From an uncultured Idiomarina sp. (GTDB lineage: Bacteria; Pseudomonadota; Gammaproteobacteria; Enterobacterales; Alteromonadaceae), in assembly GCA_946885915.1 (NCBI GenBank), contig CAMPHF010000001.1, forward strand, positions 248,001 to 312,000: a DNA stretch of 64,000 bases, in the 5' to 3' direction. Under the pieces are notes generated by a model. That model was not told the origin of the DNA and ran no database searches. It saw nothing but the letters and a program-made list of their open reading frames with translations. Every line of letters begins with the position of its first letter. The first letter of the stretch is position 1. This document shows positions 1 to 7,630 of the stretch, piece by piece. The position numbers were made by a program, and so were the translations under genes.

Positions 1-2
1 TG

Positions 3-458
3 ATTCCCTTTATGTTCGCGCAACGTGAGCGGATCTGGCTGGTGGCGACCGTGACTTTAGCGGGCTGTTTGGTCGGTGCTAGTATCGGCTACAGCGTAGG
101 ATTGTGGCTATTTGACTCAGCCGGGCAGTGGTTGATTGATCATTTTGGTATTCAAGGCGCTTATCAAGACTACGATGCATTTTTTGCCGAGTACGGATTT
201 TGGGCAGTCGTTGCAGCTGGTGTAACACCGATTCCGTTTCAGGTGGGGATGTTGACGGCCGGCGCAGCAGGATACCCGTTTCTGCTCTACATGCTGGCCT
301 CAATTATCGCCCGAGGGATTCGCTATTATGGCTTGGCAGCACTGGTGTTATGGTGTGGTGAGCCGGCCCTGAAACTATGGCAACAACATTCGCGGCAAGT
401 GGGCTTGGCGCTCACCGTGCTGATCGTGGCGATTGTGAGCGCGTTGGTGATTATGTAA
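3..458 (+). CDS. YqaA-family (VTT/SNARE-associated) inner membrane protein, 5' truncated
   Basis: The reading frame is open to the left edge, so the true start lies outside the window; an internal ATG is at 12. The visible part holds about three hydrophobic segments and the stretch TPIPFQ-GMLTAGAAGY followed by a conserved RGIRYYGLA, which matches the re-entrant and C-terminal part of the small YqaA branch of the DedA/VTT superfamily. Members are inner-membrane proteins; DedA relatives are linked to lipid-carrier flipping and membrane homeostasis, but YqaA itself has no firm role. It ends 6 bp before the converging SDR gene, with no terminator visible between them. Confidence 0.75.
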   Translation: MPFMFAQRERIWLVATVTLAGCLVGASIGYSVGLWLFDSAGQWLIDHFGIQGAYQDYDAFFAEYGFWAVVAAGVTPIPFQVGMLTAGAAGYPFLLYMLASIIARGIRYYGLAALVLWCGEPALKLWQQHSRQVGLALTVLIVAIVSALVIM

Positions 459-464
459 GGCGTG

Positions 465-1229
465 TTAAGCAGTCATGCCACCATCTAAGGTAAGGCATTG
501 GCCGGTCATGAAGCTACTTTCATCGGTTGCGAGCCAGGCGACCGCATTGGCTACCTCACTTGGTTGACCAAAGCGCCGCATGGGATTGGCGTGGAGCAGG
601 GCAGTTTGCGTTTTCTCTGGCATGTGGGTAAACGCGCGTTGCATCATTTCTGTTTCAATCAGCCCGGGACAAACGGCATTCACACGAATGTTATGGCGTG
701 CATATTCCATCGCTACACTGCGAGTTAAGCCAACCACGCCATGCTTACTTGCGGCGTAGGGTGTTAAGTTTGGTGCCGCTCGTAAACCGGCCACTGAAGC
801 TACGTTAATAATATGTCCGCCTGCGTTCAGCATGTGTTGCACTTGTTGCTGCATCGCAAAAAACACCCCTTTTAAATTCACATTAAGGGTGTGGTCCCAA
901 TCCGCCTCAGTACAGGCAAGTAAAGGCTTTGGCGGATGCTCAACACCGGCATTATTAATGGCAACGTGCAACACCTGTTGGTGTTCTTTAAGCCAGTCAA
1001 AAACCGCTTGTAATGCATCTGCTTTGCGCATGTCGGCACCAAAAAAATGCAGGCGCTCAGGTTTACTCTGGGCTAACTCGTGCCCTTTATCCTGTTGAAT
1101 ATCGGTCACTAATAAGGTTGCGCCGGCAGCGTATAAACGCTCGACAATCGCTCGCCCTATGCCTTGTACTCCGCCGGTGACGAGAATATTTTTGCCGGAT
1201 AATGAATTGCTTGCTGGTGCCGTTGCCAT
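465..1229 (-). CDS. Short-chain dehydrogenase/reductase (SDR), classical type
   Basis: A 254-residue NAD(P)-dependent oxidoreductase. Visible SDR signatures are the nucleotide-binding TGGVQGIG near residue 18, the structural NNAG near residue 92, and the catalytic Tyr-x3-Lys in PYAASKHG near residue 158 with the preceding Ser in NVASVAGL. The C-terminus ends in the common TGQCLTLDGGM. An acidic residue (VTDIQ) at the end of beta-2 suggests NAD(H) rather than NADP(H). The substrate cannot be read from the sequence. It is the last gene of a minus-strand series (cstA-like, small CC protein, arsA-like, SDR) and lies 42 bp after the ATPase gene, so it is probably co-transcribed. ATG start. Confidence 0.9.
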   Translation of the reverse strand: MATAPASNSLSGKNILVTGGVQGIGRAIVERLYAAGATLLVTDIQQDKGHELAQSKPERLHFFGADMRKADALQAVFDWLKEHQQVLHVAINNAGVEHPPKPLLACTEADWDHTLNVNLKGVFFAMQQQVQHMLNAGGHIINVASVAGLRAAPNLTPYAASKHGVVGLTRSVAMEYARHNIRVNAVCPGLIETEMMQRAFTHMPEKTQTALLHANPMRRFGQPSEVANAVAWLATDESSFMTGQCLTLDGGMTA

Positions 1230-1271
1230 ATTGCTCTTGCCCTATCTTCTATAAGAATGAGTAGCTTGCCG

Positions 1272-2309
1272 TTATAGGCCGCGTTGTTCAAGTCGCGCAG
1301 CCATTTCTGTGAGTGCATCGAGCCCTTGGACATCGGTTGCAAGTAACGGAATGTACCAGCGTTGGAGCGGTTTGAATAGGGTCTCAATATCAGCCAGATA
1401 ATGTTGTTCTTGAGCTCGACGCTTGGCCATAAATTCACCATCGGCTTCTTCCGGCAACACCCGGTTGACGAGTAAACCAGCCAAGGGTAATTGCTCTTTT
1501 TGCAGCGCAGCGACTGCGCGCTCGGTTTCTAGTATCGGCAGTTTTTCGGGGGTTAGGACAAACATCAGCGCGCTCACTTGTTTATCCATCAGAATTCGAC
1601 GTGTGCGTTGAAATAGTTGTTGGCGTTGGCGGAGTGATTCGGCAATGAGTTTGGTTTTATCAGACAAACCCACTGTTTCGTGTTGATTAGGGTCCGCCAT
1701 CGGATTATTCACATCGCGTCCGCGCTTTGGTGCAAGATGACCTAGCACTTCGTCTAACTGATTGGCTTTATCGGTTTGCTTGAGCATTCCCTGAGTCCAA
1801 GCTGCCATCGCCTCGGGTAAACTCAATAAGCGCAAGGTATGACCGGTTGGTGCGGTATCAAAGACAATTAAATCATAGTCGTTAAGGCCCTGGTCAATGA
1901 GCTTAGCAATGCGCTCCAATAATGCTGCCTCTTGAGCTCCCGGGGATTGTTGGGTGAGGCGCATTTGCCGCTCAATCTCTGGATACATGTCGGGCTTAGT
2001 AAAACGCTTCATTTGCGCCATCACGCGTTCGACGTGAGCATTAACCTCTTTATCGGGATCAATTTCAAGGCCGTCTAAATTGGGGGCCAGTCGGGTGATA
2101 TCATCACCAATTGGTCGGCCAAACGCATCCGCAAGACTATGGGCCGGATCGGTACTGACAATTAATACACGCTTATCGCGTTGCGCGGCGAGCAGGGCGA
2201 GTGATGAGGATAAAGTGGTTTTACCCACGCCACCTTTACCACCAACTAGCAATACTCGTTTATTAGCAAGCACAGAATCAATGGGGCGACTAACGTTCAC
2301 AGTGAACAC
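1272..2309 (-). CDS. ArsA/GET3-family ATPase without cysteines
   Basis: A 345-residue SIMIBI-class P-loop ATPase. The deviant Walker A GGKGGVGKTT is near residue 23, STDPAHSL (switch I region) near residue 52 and DTAPTGHTLRLL (switch II) near residue 150. These define the ArsA/Get3/TRC40 family, which couples ATP hydrolysis to arsenite extrusion or to tail-anchored protein handling. The protein contains no Cys at all, so it lacks both the arsenite-binding Cys triad of ArsA and the zinc CxxC of Get3. No arsB, arsR or arsC is nearby, so an arsenic role is unlikely. The farthest start is GTG at 2309; another GTG at 2300 sits 8 nt after an AAGG and may be the real start. It lies 34 bp after the small CC-ending gene. 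Confidence 0.88.
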   Translation of the reverse strand: MFTVNVSRPIDSVLANKRVLLVGGKGGVGKTTLSSSLALLAAQRDKRVLIVSTDPAHSLADAFGRPIGDDITRLAPNLDGLEIDPDKEVNAHVERVMAQMKRFTKPDMYPEIERQMRLTQQSPGAQEAALLERIAKLIDQGLNDYDLIVFDTAPTGHTLRLLSLPEAMAAWTQGMLKQTDKANQLDEVLGHLAPKRGRDVNNPMADPNQHETVGLSDKTKLIAESLRQRQQLFQRTRRILMDKQVSALMFVLTPEKLPILETERAVAALQKEQLPLAGLLVNRVLPEEADGEFMAKRRAQEQHYLADIETLFKPLQRWYIPLLATDVQGLDALTEMAARLEQRGL

Positions 2310-2343
2310 CTTGGTCGTAGGAAAATTGCGGGCATAAACCCGT

Positions 2344-2616
2344 TTAACAACATCTGAAGTTGTCGAGTGGGGAATGTTCCATCCCCATTCGTAAATGCCA
2401 TTCGTGGAAGCGCTCGAGCAACAATGGCTGTAACTCTAGGGTATAATAAGTGGCTGGATTAGGCACACCCATCATGTCCGAAAACACCAGCAGCATAAAC
2501 AAATCGTCCTGTTCGCGCTTGGCGCGAGCAATCGCGGACCGATATGGTGCGTTGTAGACCTCCTCCGCGAAGGAGGAGGCCGTTTGCAACCATTGTTTAA
2601 TTTGCTGGATTTTCAT
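2344..2616 (-). CDS. Small CC-terminated protein (cory-CC-star-like)
   Basis: A 90-residue soluble protein with no signal peptide or membrane segment. It is rich in aromatic and acidic residues and ends in Arg-Cys-Cys-stop. The C-terminal Cys-Cys and the position between a CstA transporter and an ArsA-family ATPase fit my recollection of the uncharacterised family named cory-CC-star; this name is from memory and unverified. It starts 3 bp after the stop of the transporter gene with no clear Shine-Dalgarno sequence, which suggests translational coupling. A perfect 8-bp hairpin lies inside the coding sequence (2559-2579). The function is unknown; a partner or cargo role for the adjacent ATPase is speculation. 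Confidence 0.7.
   Translation of the reverse strand: MKIQQIKQWLQTASSFAEEVYNAPYRSAIARAKREQDDLFMLLVFSDMMGVPNPATYYTLELQPLLLERFHEWHLRMGMEHSPLDNFRCC
2559..2579 (-). other. Intragenic hairpin with SD-like GGAGGAGG arm
   Basis: CCTCCTCC and GGAGGAGG form a perfect 8-bp stem around a 5-nt loop. In the minus-strand mRNA the 3' arm is an extremely strong anti-anti-SD sequence within the coding region of the CC-ending protein, and it would be sequestered by the stem. No start codon follows at a suitable distance, so it is not an internal ribosome binding site for a recognisable gene. Confidence 0.45.
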
Positions 2617-2619
2617 AGG

Positions 2620-4296
2620 TTATGACTGATTCGCGGCTTTGCGTTCTTTCAACATGCGAGTCAAGGTTGACCCAGCTTCTAACGCAATCCAAATCGCAGC
2701 GACTAAGATTAGCAAATCAAGTCCGAACAAGAACCAATCTGATTTCTCATAGAAGCTCTTGAGCTGAATGATCAGCGCGAAAATCGTCATAAATAACAAG
2801 AAGATGAGCGGCAACAGGGTAACCAACATCGGCCGTCCACGCTGCACTAACATCACCGTGATCACTAGCAAAGTTAAGCCGGCTAACAATTGGTTGGTGG
2901 TGCCAAATAGCGGCCAAATCAACATCCCACCAGAACCGCCAGCACCGGCGCCAAAGGCTAGCAATAAACAGGTTCCGACTGCCAATAAGGTAGCTGGTAA
3001 TGCTTTACCCATCCATTTGATACCGTATATTTCGGCCCACTCTTGGAAAATGTAGCGTTGTAAACGCAAGCCCGTATCCATGGTGGTGCCAGCAAACAAT
3101 ACCGCCATAACGGTGAGAATAGTTTGCGAGATTTCGATATCGAAACCGATGCCGTTACTCAAGATATTGGCACCGCCATTAACGAATGCTTGCACACCGC
3201 CTTGACCAAACGAGTGGTAGACCGCTTGCCAATCTGCGAGGGTCGCAAAACCTGCGGTCGCGGCGATAATAGTGGCCAAGGATAACGAACCCTCGCCAAT
3301 CGCACCAAAGTAGCCGACAAACCGAATGTCGGTTTCTTTATCGACTTGTTTTGAGGTTGTGCCAGAGGCGACCAAACCATGGAAACCGGAGATGGCACCA
3401 CAGGCGATGGTCACGAATAACAGCGGTAACATCGATGGTGTACCCTCTGGGGTATCCATGTTAATCGCCGGTGCGACAATGTCTGGACCGGTGATGAGTA
3501 CCGCGGCATACAGCAGGATAAGACCAATGAACAACTGCAAACCGTTAATGTAGTCGCGTGGTTGTAGCAACATCCACACCGGTAACAGTGAGGCAATGGC
3601 CGCATACACGAACAAAATGACAACCCACTGAGCACGATCGGTTAAGCCGACAAAGGTTTCAGGTAATGCGAGTGGGAATGACGGGCCCGCAAAAATAAGT
3701 GCGTACAGCGCAATCACGCCAAGCACTGAAACCATGCCAAGTCCCATCCACTTACGGAAGATCACTTGACCAATGATCAAGGCGACAAAAATCGCACCCC
3801 AAACTGGTACAACTGAACTTGGGAAGCTCACTAACAGACCAGAGATAGCGGTCGCAAATACTGCGTTCACCATCAGCAAGACGAGGAAGATGACGATCAT
3901 AAACAAGCTACGAGCGCGCTTACCGACGACGTCACCGGTTAATGCGCCAATCGACTTAGCTTTGTTGCGGTTTGATGCCCAAATGGCACCTGCATCGTGT
4001 ACACCGGCAAAAAAGATGGTACCAAAGATGACCCATAAGAACGCCGGAACCCAACCCCAGATGACCGCAATTGCCGGACCGATAATAGGTGCTGCGCCAG
4101 CAACAGAGGTAAAATGGTGACCCCATAACACGAATTTGTTGGTCGGCACGAAATCTACGCCGTCTTCGAATTCATGTGCAGGTGTCCGGAAATTTGGATC
4201 AAGTTTAAAAATCTTCTCAGCTACAAACTTCGAATAAATGAAGTAGCCGAGTGCCATGGCAACGATGCCGAGTAACATCATAAATATTGCATTCAT
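2620..4296 (-). CDS. cstA: CstA-family carbon starvation transporter
   Basis: A 558-residue polytopic membrane protein with about 14-16 hydrophobic segments. The N-terminal part carries the CstA core: NKFVLWGHHFTSVAGAAPIIGP near residue 53, GVHDAGAIWASNRNKAKSIG near residue 100, and later GAISGFHGLVASGTTSKQ. CstA proteins import pyruvate or peptides during carbon limitation. E. coli CstA is about 700 residues; this belongs to the shorter branch that lacks the extra C-terminal extension. It is first in a probable operon with the CC-ending protein, the ArsA-like ATPase and an SDR. A sigma-70-like promoter is visible upstream (4366-4394). Confidence 0.92.
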   Translation of the reverse strand: MNAIFMMLLGIVAMALGYFIYSKFVAEKIFKLDPNFRTPAHEFEDGVDFVPTNKFVLWGHHFTSVAGAAPIIGPAIAVIWGWVPAFLWVIFGTIFFAGVHDAGAIWASNRNKAKSIGALTGDVVGKRARSLFMIVIFLVLLMVNAVFATAISGLLVSFPSSVVPVWGAIFVALIIGQVIFRKWMGLGMVSVLGVIALYALIFAGPSFPLALPETFVGLTDRAQWVVILFVYAAIASLLPVWMLLQPRDYINGLQLFIGLILLYAAVLITGPDIVAPAINMDTPEGTPSMLPLLFVTIACGAISGFHGLVASGTTSKQVDKETDIRFVGYFGAIGEGSLSLATIIAATAGFATLADWQAVYHSFGQGGVQAFVNGGANILSNGIGFDIEISQTILTVMAVLFAGTTMDTGLRLQRYIFQEWAEIYGIKWMGKALPATLLAVGTCLLLAFGAGAGGSGGMLIWPLFGTTNQLLAGLTLLVITVMLVQRGRPMLVTLLPLIFLLFMTIFALIIQLKSFYEKSDWFLFGLDLLILVAAIWIALEAGSTLTRMLKERKAANQS

Positions 4297-4596
4297 GGTT
4301 CCGCCCCAGTTAGATTGTGAAGGTAAGTCGTTATGGTCATCTTATAACGTTTGATAAACCCCAAAACTATACCCCATGCGGACATTTCTGTGACATTCGA
4401 CTAAAGTCTAAAAATGCCAAGTAGAACATCCAAACGCCGCTCACGAACGTTTTAAGTTATTGAATTACCCTTGAGCAACCGAATCCTCGAACAATGAACA
4501 ATGCTTTAGCCAACATCATCGAAAGTTTCGTAAAGGTATTGTGTAAGTGTGGATTAATACCGGCATTCTAGCCAAATCGATCAAAAGGAGAGCTTC
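4297..4596. other. Divergent intergenic region between cstA and MBL hydrolase
   Basis: About 300 bp without a supported gene. It holds the predicted minus-strand cstA promoter and, for the plus-strand hydrolase, a strong ribosome binding site (AAAGGAGAG, 6 nt before the ATG at 4597). I see no strong inverted repeat. Confidence 0.6.
4366..4394 (-). promoter_or_regulatory. Predicted sigma-70 promoter of cstA
   Basis: Read on the minus strand, GTCACA (-35, 4 of 6 matches) and TATAGT (-10, 5 of 6) are separated by 17 bp, with the -10 about 70 bp from the cstA ATG. The -35 overlaps TGTCACA, a CRP half-site core. E. coli cstA is CRP-dependent, but no second half-site is clear here, so CRP control is only a suggestion. 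Confidence 0.4.
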
Positions 4597-5580
4597 ATGA
4601 AGAATGTATTTGTAGCGGGTGCGCTTAGCGTCGTGATGAGCGGCGGCGTAGTGCCCGCATTTGCCCACAATCATCAAGTTACGGCAGAAAGCCCGCAAGT
4701 AGAAACGGCAACAGCTGGTTTTTACCGCTTTCAAGTTGGCGAATTGACGGTGACGGCGTTAAGTGACGGAACCGTGAAATTACCAGTTGATAAGCTTTTA
4801 CAAGGCATGCCAGCGGCGCAAATTACGCAGCAATTGGCTTATCATTACCAAGCGGCACCACTCGAAACTTCGGTGAATGGCTACGTGGTGCAAGATGGCG
4901 AACATACTGTATTAATTGATGCTGGTGCGGCTGGGTTATTTGGCCCAACCTTAGGTAAATTGAATCAAAACTTGGTAGCGGCAGGGATAGATCCGGCCAG
5001 CATTGATGAAGTCTACATTACCCACTTGCACCCCGATCATGTGGGCGGCTTGCTTCACAATAACGAGCCCGCGTTTCCCAATGCCCGAATTCGCATGGCA
5101 CAAGCCGACTATGATTTCTGGCTTAGTGAGGACAACATGAATGCGGCGGCTGAGGCTGACAAAGGATTTTTCCAAGGCGCAATGGTGTCATTACAACCCT
5201 ACGTAGAACGGGGTAAAGTTGCCCCCTTTGCCACTAATGAACAATTGCTGGCCGGCGTTCAGGCTATTGATAATCATGGCCATACACCCGGGCATACGGT
5301 TTACAGCATCGCAAGTAACGGTGAAAAACTGTTGTTTTGGGGCGATTTAATGCACGTGGCAGCCGTACAATTTGAGCACCCGCGGGTGACGATAGCTTTT
5401 GATTCAGATCAAACCCAAGCTCGGGCTCAGCGTTTGAAGGTATTTGCCGAGGCGGCGCGTGAGGGCTATATGGTTGCCGGCGCACATTTAAGCTTCCCTG
5501 GTGTCGGCCGTTTACGTGCTCAACAAGATGGTTACGACTTTATTCCACTTAATTTTTCCCCCACTGGTTTTACTAAATAA
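4597..5580 (+). CDS. Secreted metallo-beta-lactamase-fold hydrolase
   Basis: A 327-residue protein with a Sec signal peptide (hydrophobic residues about 5-24, likely cleavage after AFA), so it is probably periplasmic. The MBL metal motif THLHPDHVGG is near residue 142 and the later ligands are in DNHGHTPGHT and FWGDLMH, giving a dinuclear metal site. The arrangement resembles the MBL branch that includes lactonases and related esterases, in which an alcohol- or lactone-type substrate is plausible. The real substrate is unknown. A clear SD (AAAGGAGAG) decides the start. A rho-independent terminator follows at 5633-5667, so it is probably monocistronic. Confidence 0.88.
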   Translation: MKNVFVAGALSVVMSGGVVPAFAHNHQVTAESPQVETATAGFYRFQVGELTVTALSDGTVKLPVDKLLQGMPAAQITQQLAYHYQAAPLETSVNGYVVQDGEHTVLIDAGAAGLFGPTLGKLNQNLVAAGIDPASIDEVYITHLHPDHVGGLLHNNEPAFPNARIRMAQADYDFWLSEDNMNAAAEADKGFFQGAMVSLQPYVERGKVAPFATNEQLLAGVQAIDNHGHTPGHTVYSIASNGEKLLFWGDLMHVAAVQFEHPRVTIAFDSDQTQARAQRLKVFAEAAREGYMVAGAHLSFPGVGRLRAQQDGYDFIPLNFSPTGFTK

Positions 5581-5632
5581 GCGACGAGTGGCAGCTAGCT
5601 CAGCTCGTGAATTGAGTGTTTAGCCATTGACT

Positions 5633-5667
5633 AAAGCGAGGCGGCGATAGGAACCCCTCGCTTTTTT
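5633..5667 (+). terminator. Rho-independent terminator after MBL hydrolase
   Basis: AAAGCGAGG pairs with CCTCGCTTT across a 14-nt loop, and the 3' arm runs into a T tract (TTTTTT). It lies 53 bp downstream of the hydrolase stop and before the ABC exporter gene. Confidence 0.8.
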
Positions 5668-5728
5668 ATCAGCTGCAATCCCAGCCCTAAATGCGTTAAA
5701 CTAGCACCATACACACGAGGAGTTAGTT

Positions 5729-7567
5729 ATGTTGACTAGGTTGTTCCGCTGGTTTGAAAGTCGTCTTGAGCCATTTCCACCCACTAACCTGCAGACGCCA
5801 CCGCAAACGCTCCTCAAGTTTTGTTTATATTACAGTCGTGGTGCATGGCCATTTATCATTGCGGCCGGGCTGCTGATGGTTTGTATTGCGCTTACCGAAG
5901 TTTGGCTGTTTAGTTTTATCGGTAGTATTGTCGACTGGTTAGCGGCGCAAGATCGCGAGACTTTCTTGCAAAATGAGTGGCCCCAGCTGGCTGCTATGGC
6001 GGCACTGGTGATGTTTGGTTTACCGACCGTTGTGTTCATTCATTCTATGTTTACCCATCAAAGCCTACTGGGTAATTACCCAATGCGGATCCGCTGGCGA
6101 TTACATCGTTATTTGTTGGAGCAATCGCTGTCTTTCTATCAAGACGAGTTTGCCGGACGTATAGCCACTAAAGTCATGCAAACGGCTCTCGCGGTGCGAG
6201 AATGTGTCATTAAACTCGTTGATGTACTCAATTACGTCACCGTTTATTTTCTTGGCACCCTGTTGATCGTCGGGCTGGCAGATTGGCGCTTAGTGCTACC
6301 GTTAATTGTATGGGTATTACTGTATGCCGCGCTGCTACGTTATTTTTTACCTAAGTTGCGCGAGGCATCCGCTGCGCAAGCCGACGCGCGCTCCATCATG
6401 ACTGGCCGAATTGTCGACAGCTATACCAATATTCAAACCGTTAAACTGTTCTCGCACGCCCAACGCGAAAGCCAATTTGCACAGGATGGCATGCAATCAT
6501 TCTTAACCACTGTGCATTGGCAAATGCGGCTAGTGACTAAGCTTTATGGCTGTTTGTATGTATTAAATTCAACCCTGTTAGCGTTCATGGGTGGCTTGGC
6601 TATTTGGTTGTGGCTAGGCGAATTTATTAGCCTTGGTGCGATTGCCGTAGCGCTTGCCCTGGTGTTGAGGTTGTGGGGGATGTCGCAATGGATCATGTGG
6701 GAGATTTCGGCATTATTTGAGAATATTGGTACGGTTCACGATGGCATGACCACGGTTGCCGTTCCCCAACATATTGTCGATGAGCCAGCCGCTACCGAGT
6801 TAAAGGTTAGCCAAGGCCTGATCGAGTTTAAGCGAGTGAATTTTGCTTATCAGCCCGATTTACCGGTACTAAAAGATTTTGATTTACGTATAGCGCCGGG
6901 CGAAAAAGTGGGCGTTGTGGGGCGCTCTGGCGCAGGCAAGTCGACTTTGGTGAACCTGTTGTTACGTTTCTACGATGTGAATGACGGCGCCATTGCGATT
7001 GATGGTCAAGATATCCGCCAGGTAACCCAAACCAGTTTACGTGAACACATCGGGATGGTGACGCAAGATACGTCGCTGTTGCATCGCTCCGTGCGCGGTA
7101 ATATTACCTATGGTCGACCGACGGCAACAGAGGCCGAAATTGCACATGCCGCCGCACGGGCCGAGGCGGATGCGTTTATTCCGCAGCTTAGTGATTCAAG
7201 CGGTCGTAGCGGCTATGATGCGCACGTGGGCGAGCGTGGAGTAAAACTCTCAGGTGGTCAGCGCCAGCGCATTGCTATCGCGCGCGTCATGCTAAAAGAT
7301 GCGCCGATTTTGATCCTCGACGAAGCCACATCGGCGTTAGATTCTGAGGTTGAAGCCGCGATTCAGAGTAATTTATATAAGTTGATGGCAGGCAAAACCG
7401 TGATAGCAATCGCCCACCGATTATCAACAATTGCTGCGATGGATCGCTTGATCGTGATGGACGAAGGTCGCATTATCGAGCAGGGGACGCATCAGGAACT
7501 GCTGGCGAAAAATGGATTGTACGCGCAGTTATGGGCGCATCAATCTGGCGGTTTTCTAGAGGAATAA
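5729..7567 (+). CDS. ABC exporter, fused permease and ATPase
   Basis: A 612-residue half-transporter that should homodimerise in the inner membrane. Residues about 35-340 form a six-helix exporter-type transmembrane domain; residues about 355-610 form the ATPase, with Walker A GRSGAGKST near residue 398, Q-loop in MVTQDTS, signature LSGGQRQR, Walker B ILILDEATSALD and H-loop AIAHRLST. It is of the MsbA/Mdl/lipid- and drug-exporter type. The substrate cannot be assigned. The SD CGAGGAG precedes the ATG. It has no obvious partner gene and ends before a hairpin at 7600-7629. Confidence 0.92.
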   Translation: MLTRLFRWFESRLEPFPPTNLQTPPQTLLKFCLYYSRGAWPFIIAAGLLMVCIALTEVWLFSFIGSIVDWLAAQDRETFLQNEWPQLAAMAALVMFGLPTVVFIHSMFTHQSLLGNYPMRIRWRLHRYLLEQSLSFYQDEFAGRIATKVMQTALAVRECVIKLVDVLNYVTVYFLGTLLIVGLADWRLVLPLIVWVLLYAALLRYFLPKLREASAAQADARSIMTGRIVDSYTNIQTVKLFSHAQRESQFAQDGMQSFLTTVHWQMRLVTKLYGCLYVLNSTLLAFMGGLAIWLWLGEFISLGAIAVALALVLRLWGMSQWIMWEISALFENIGTVHDGMTTVAVPQHIVDEPAATELKVSQGLIEFKRVNFAYQPDLPVLKDFDLRIAPGEKVGVVGRSGAGKSTLVNLLLRFYDVNDGAIAIDGQDIRQVTQTSLREHIGMVTQDTSLLHRSVRGNITYGRPTATEAEIAHAAARAEADAFIPQLSDSSGRSGYDAHVGERGVKLSGGQRQRIAIARVMLKDAPILILDEATSALDSEVEAAIQSNLYKLMAGKTVIAIAHRLSTIAAMDRLIVMDEGRIIEQGTHQELLAKNGLYAQLWAHQSGGFLEE

Positions 7568-7599
7568 TTTGCCCCAAGATAACATCCATTAACGTTCCT

Positions 7600-7629
7600 G
7601 CAGTGCTAGTTACCGAGTAGGAGCACTGC
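7600..7629. terminator. Convergent hairpin, possible terminator
   Basis: GCAGTGCT and AGCACTGC form an 8-bp stem with a 14-nt loop, exactly between the stops of the converging ABC exporter and diguanylate cyclase genes. There is no T tract on either side, so it is a hairpin at the right place rather than a proven intrinsic terminator. Confidence 0.4.
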
Positions 7630-7630
7630 G

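Noticed and set aside
1272..2309. An arsenic-resistance assignment for the ArsA-family gene
   Set aside because: The protein has no Cys and there is no arsB, arsR or arsC nearby.
4516..4734. A 72-codon minus-strand frame overlapping the MBL hydrolase start
   Set aside because: It covers a well-supported SD and signal peptide coding region of the plus-strand gene.
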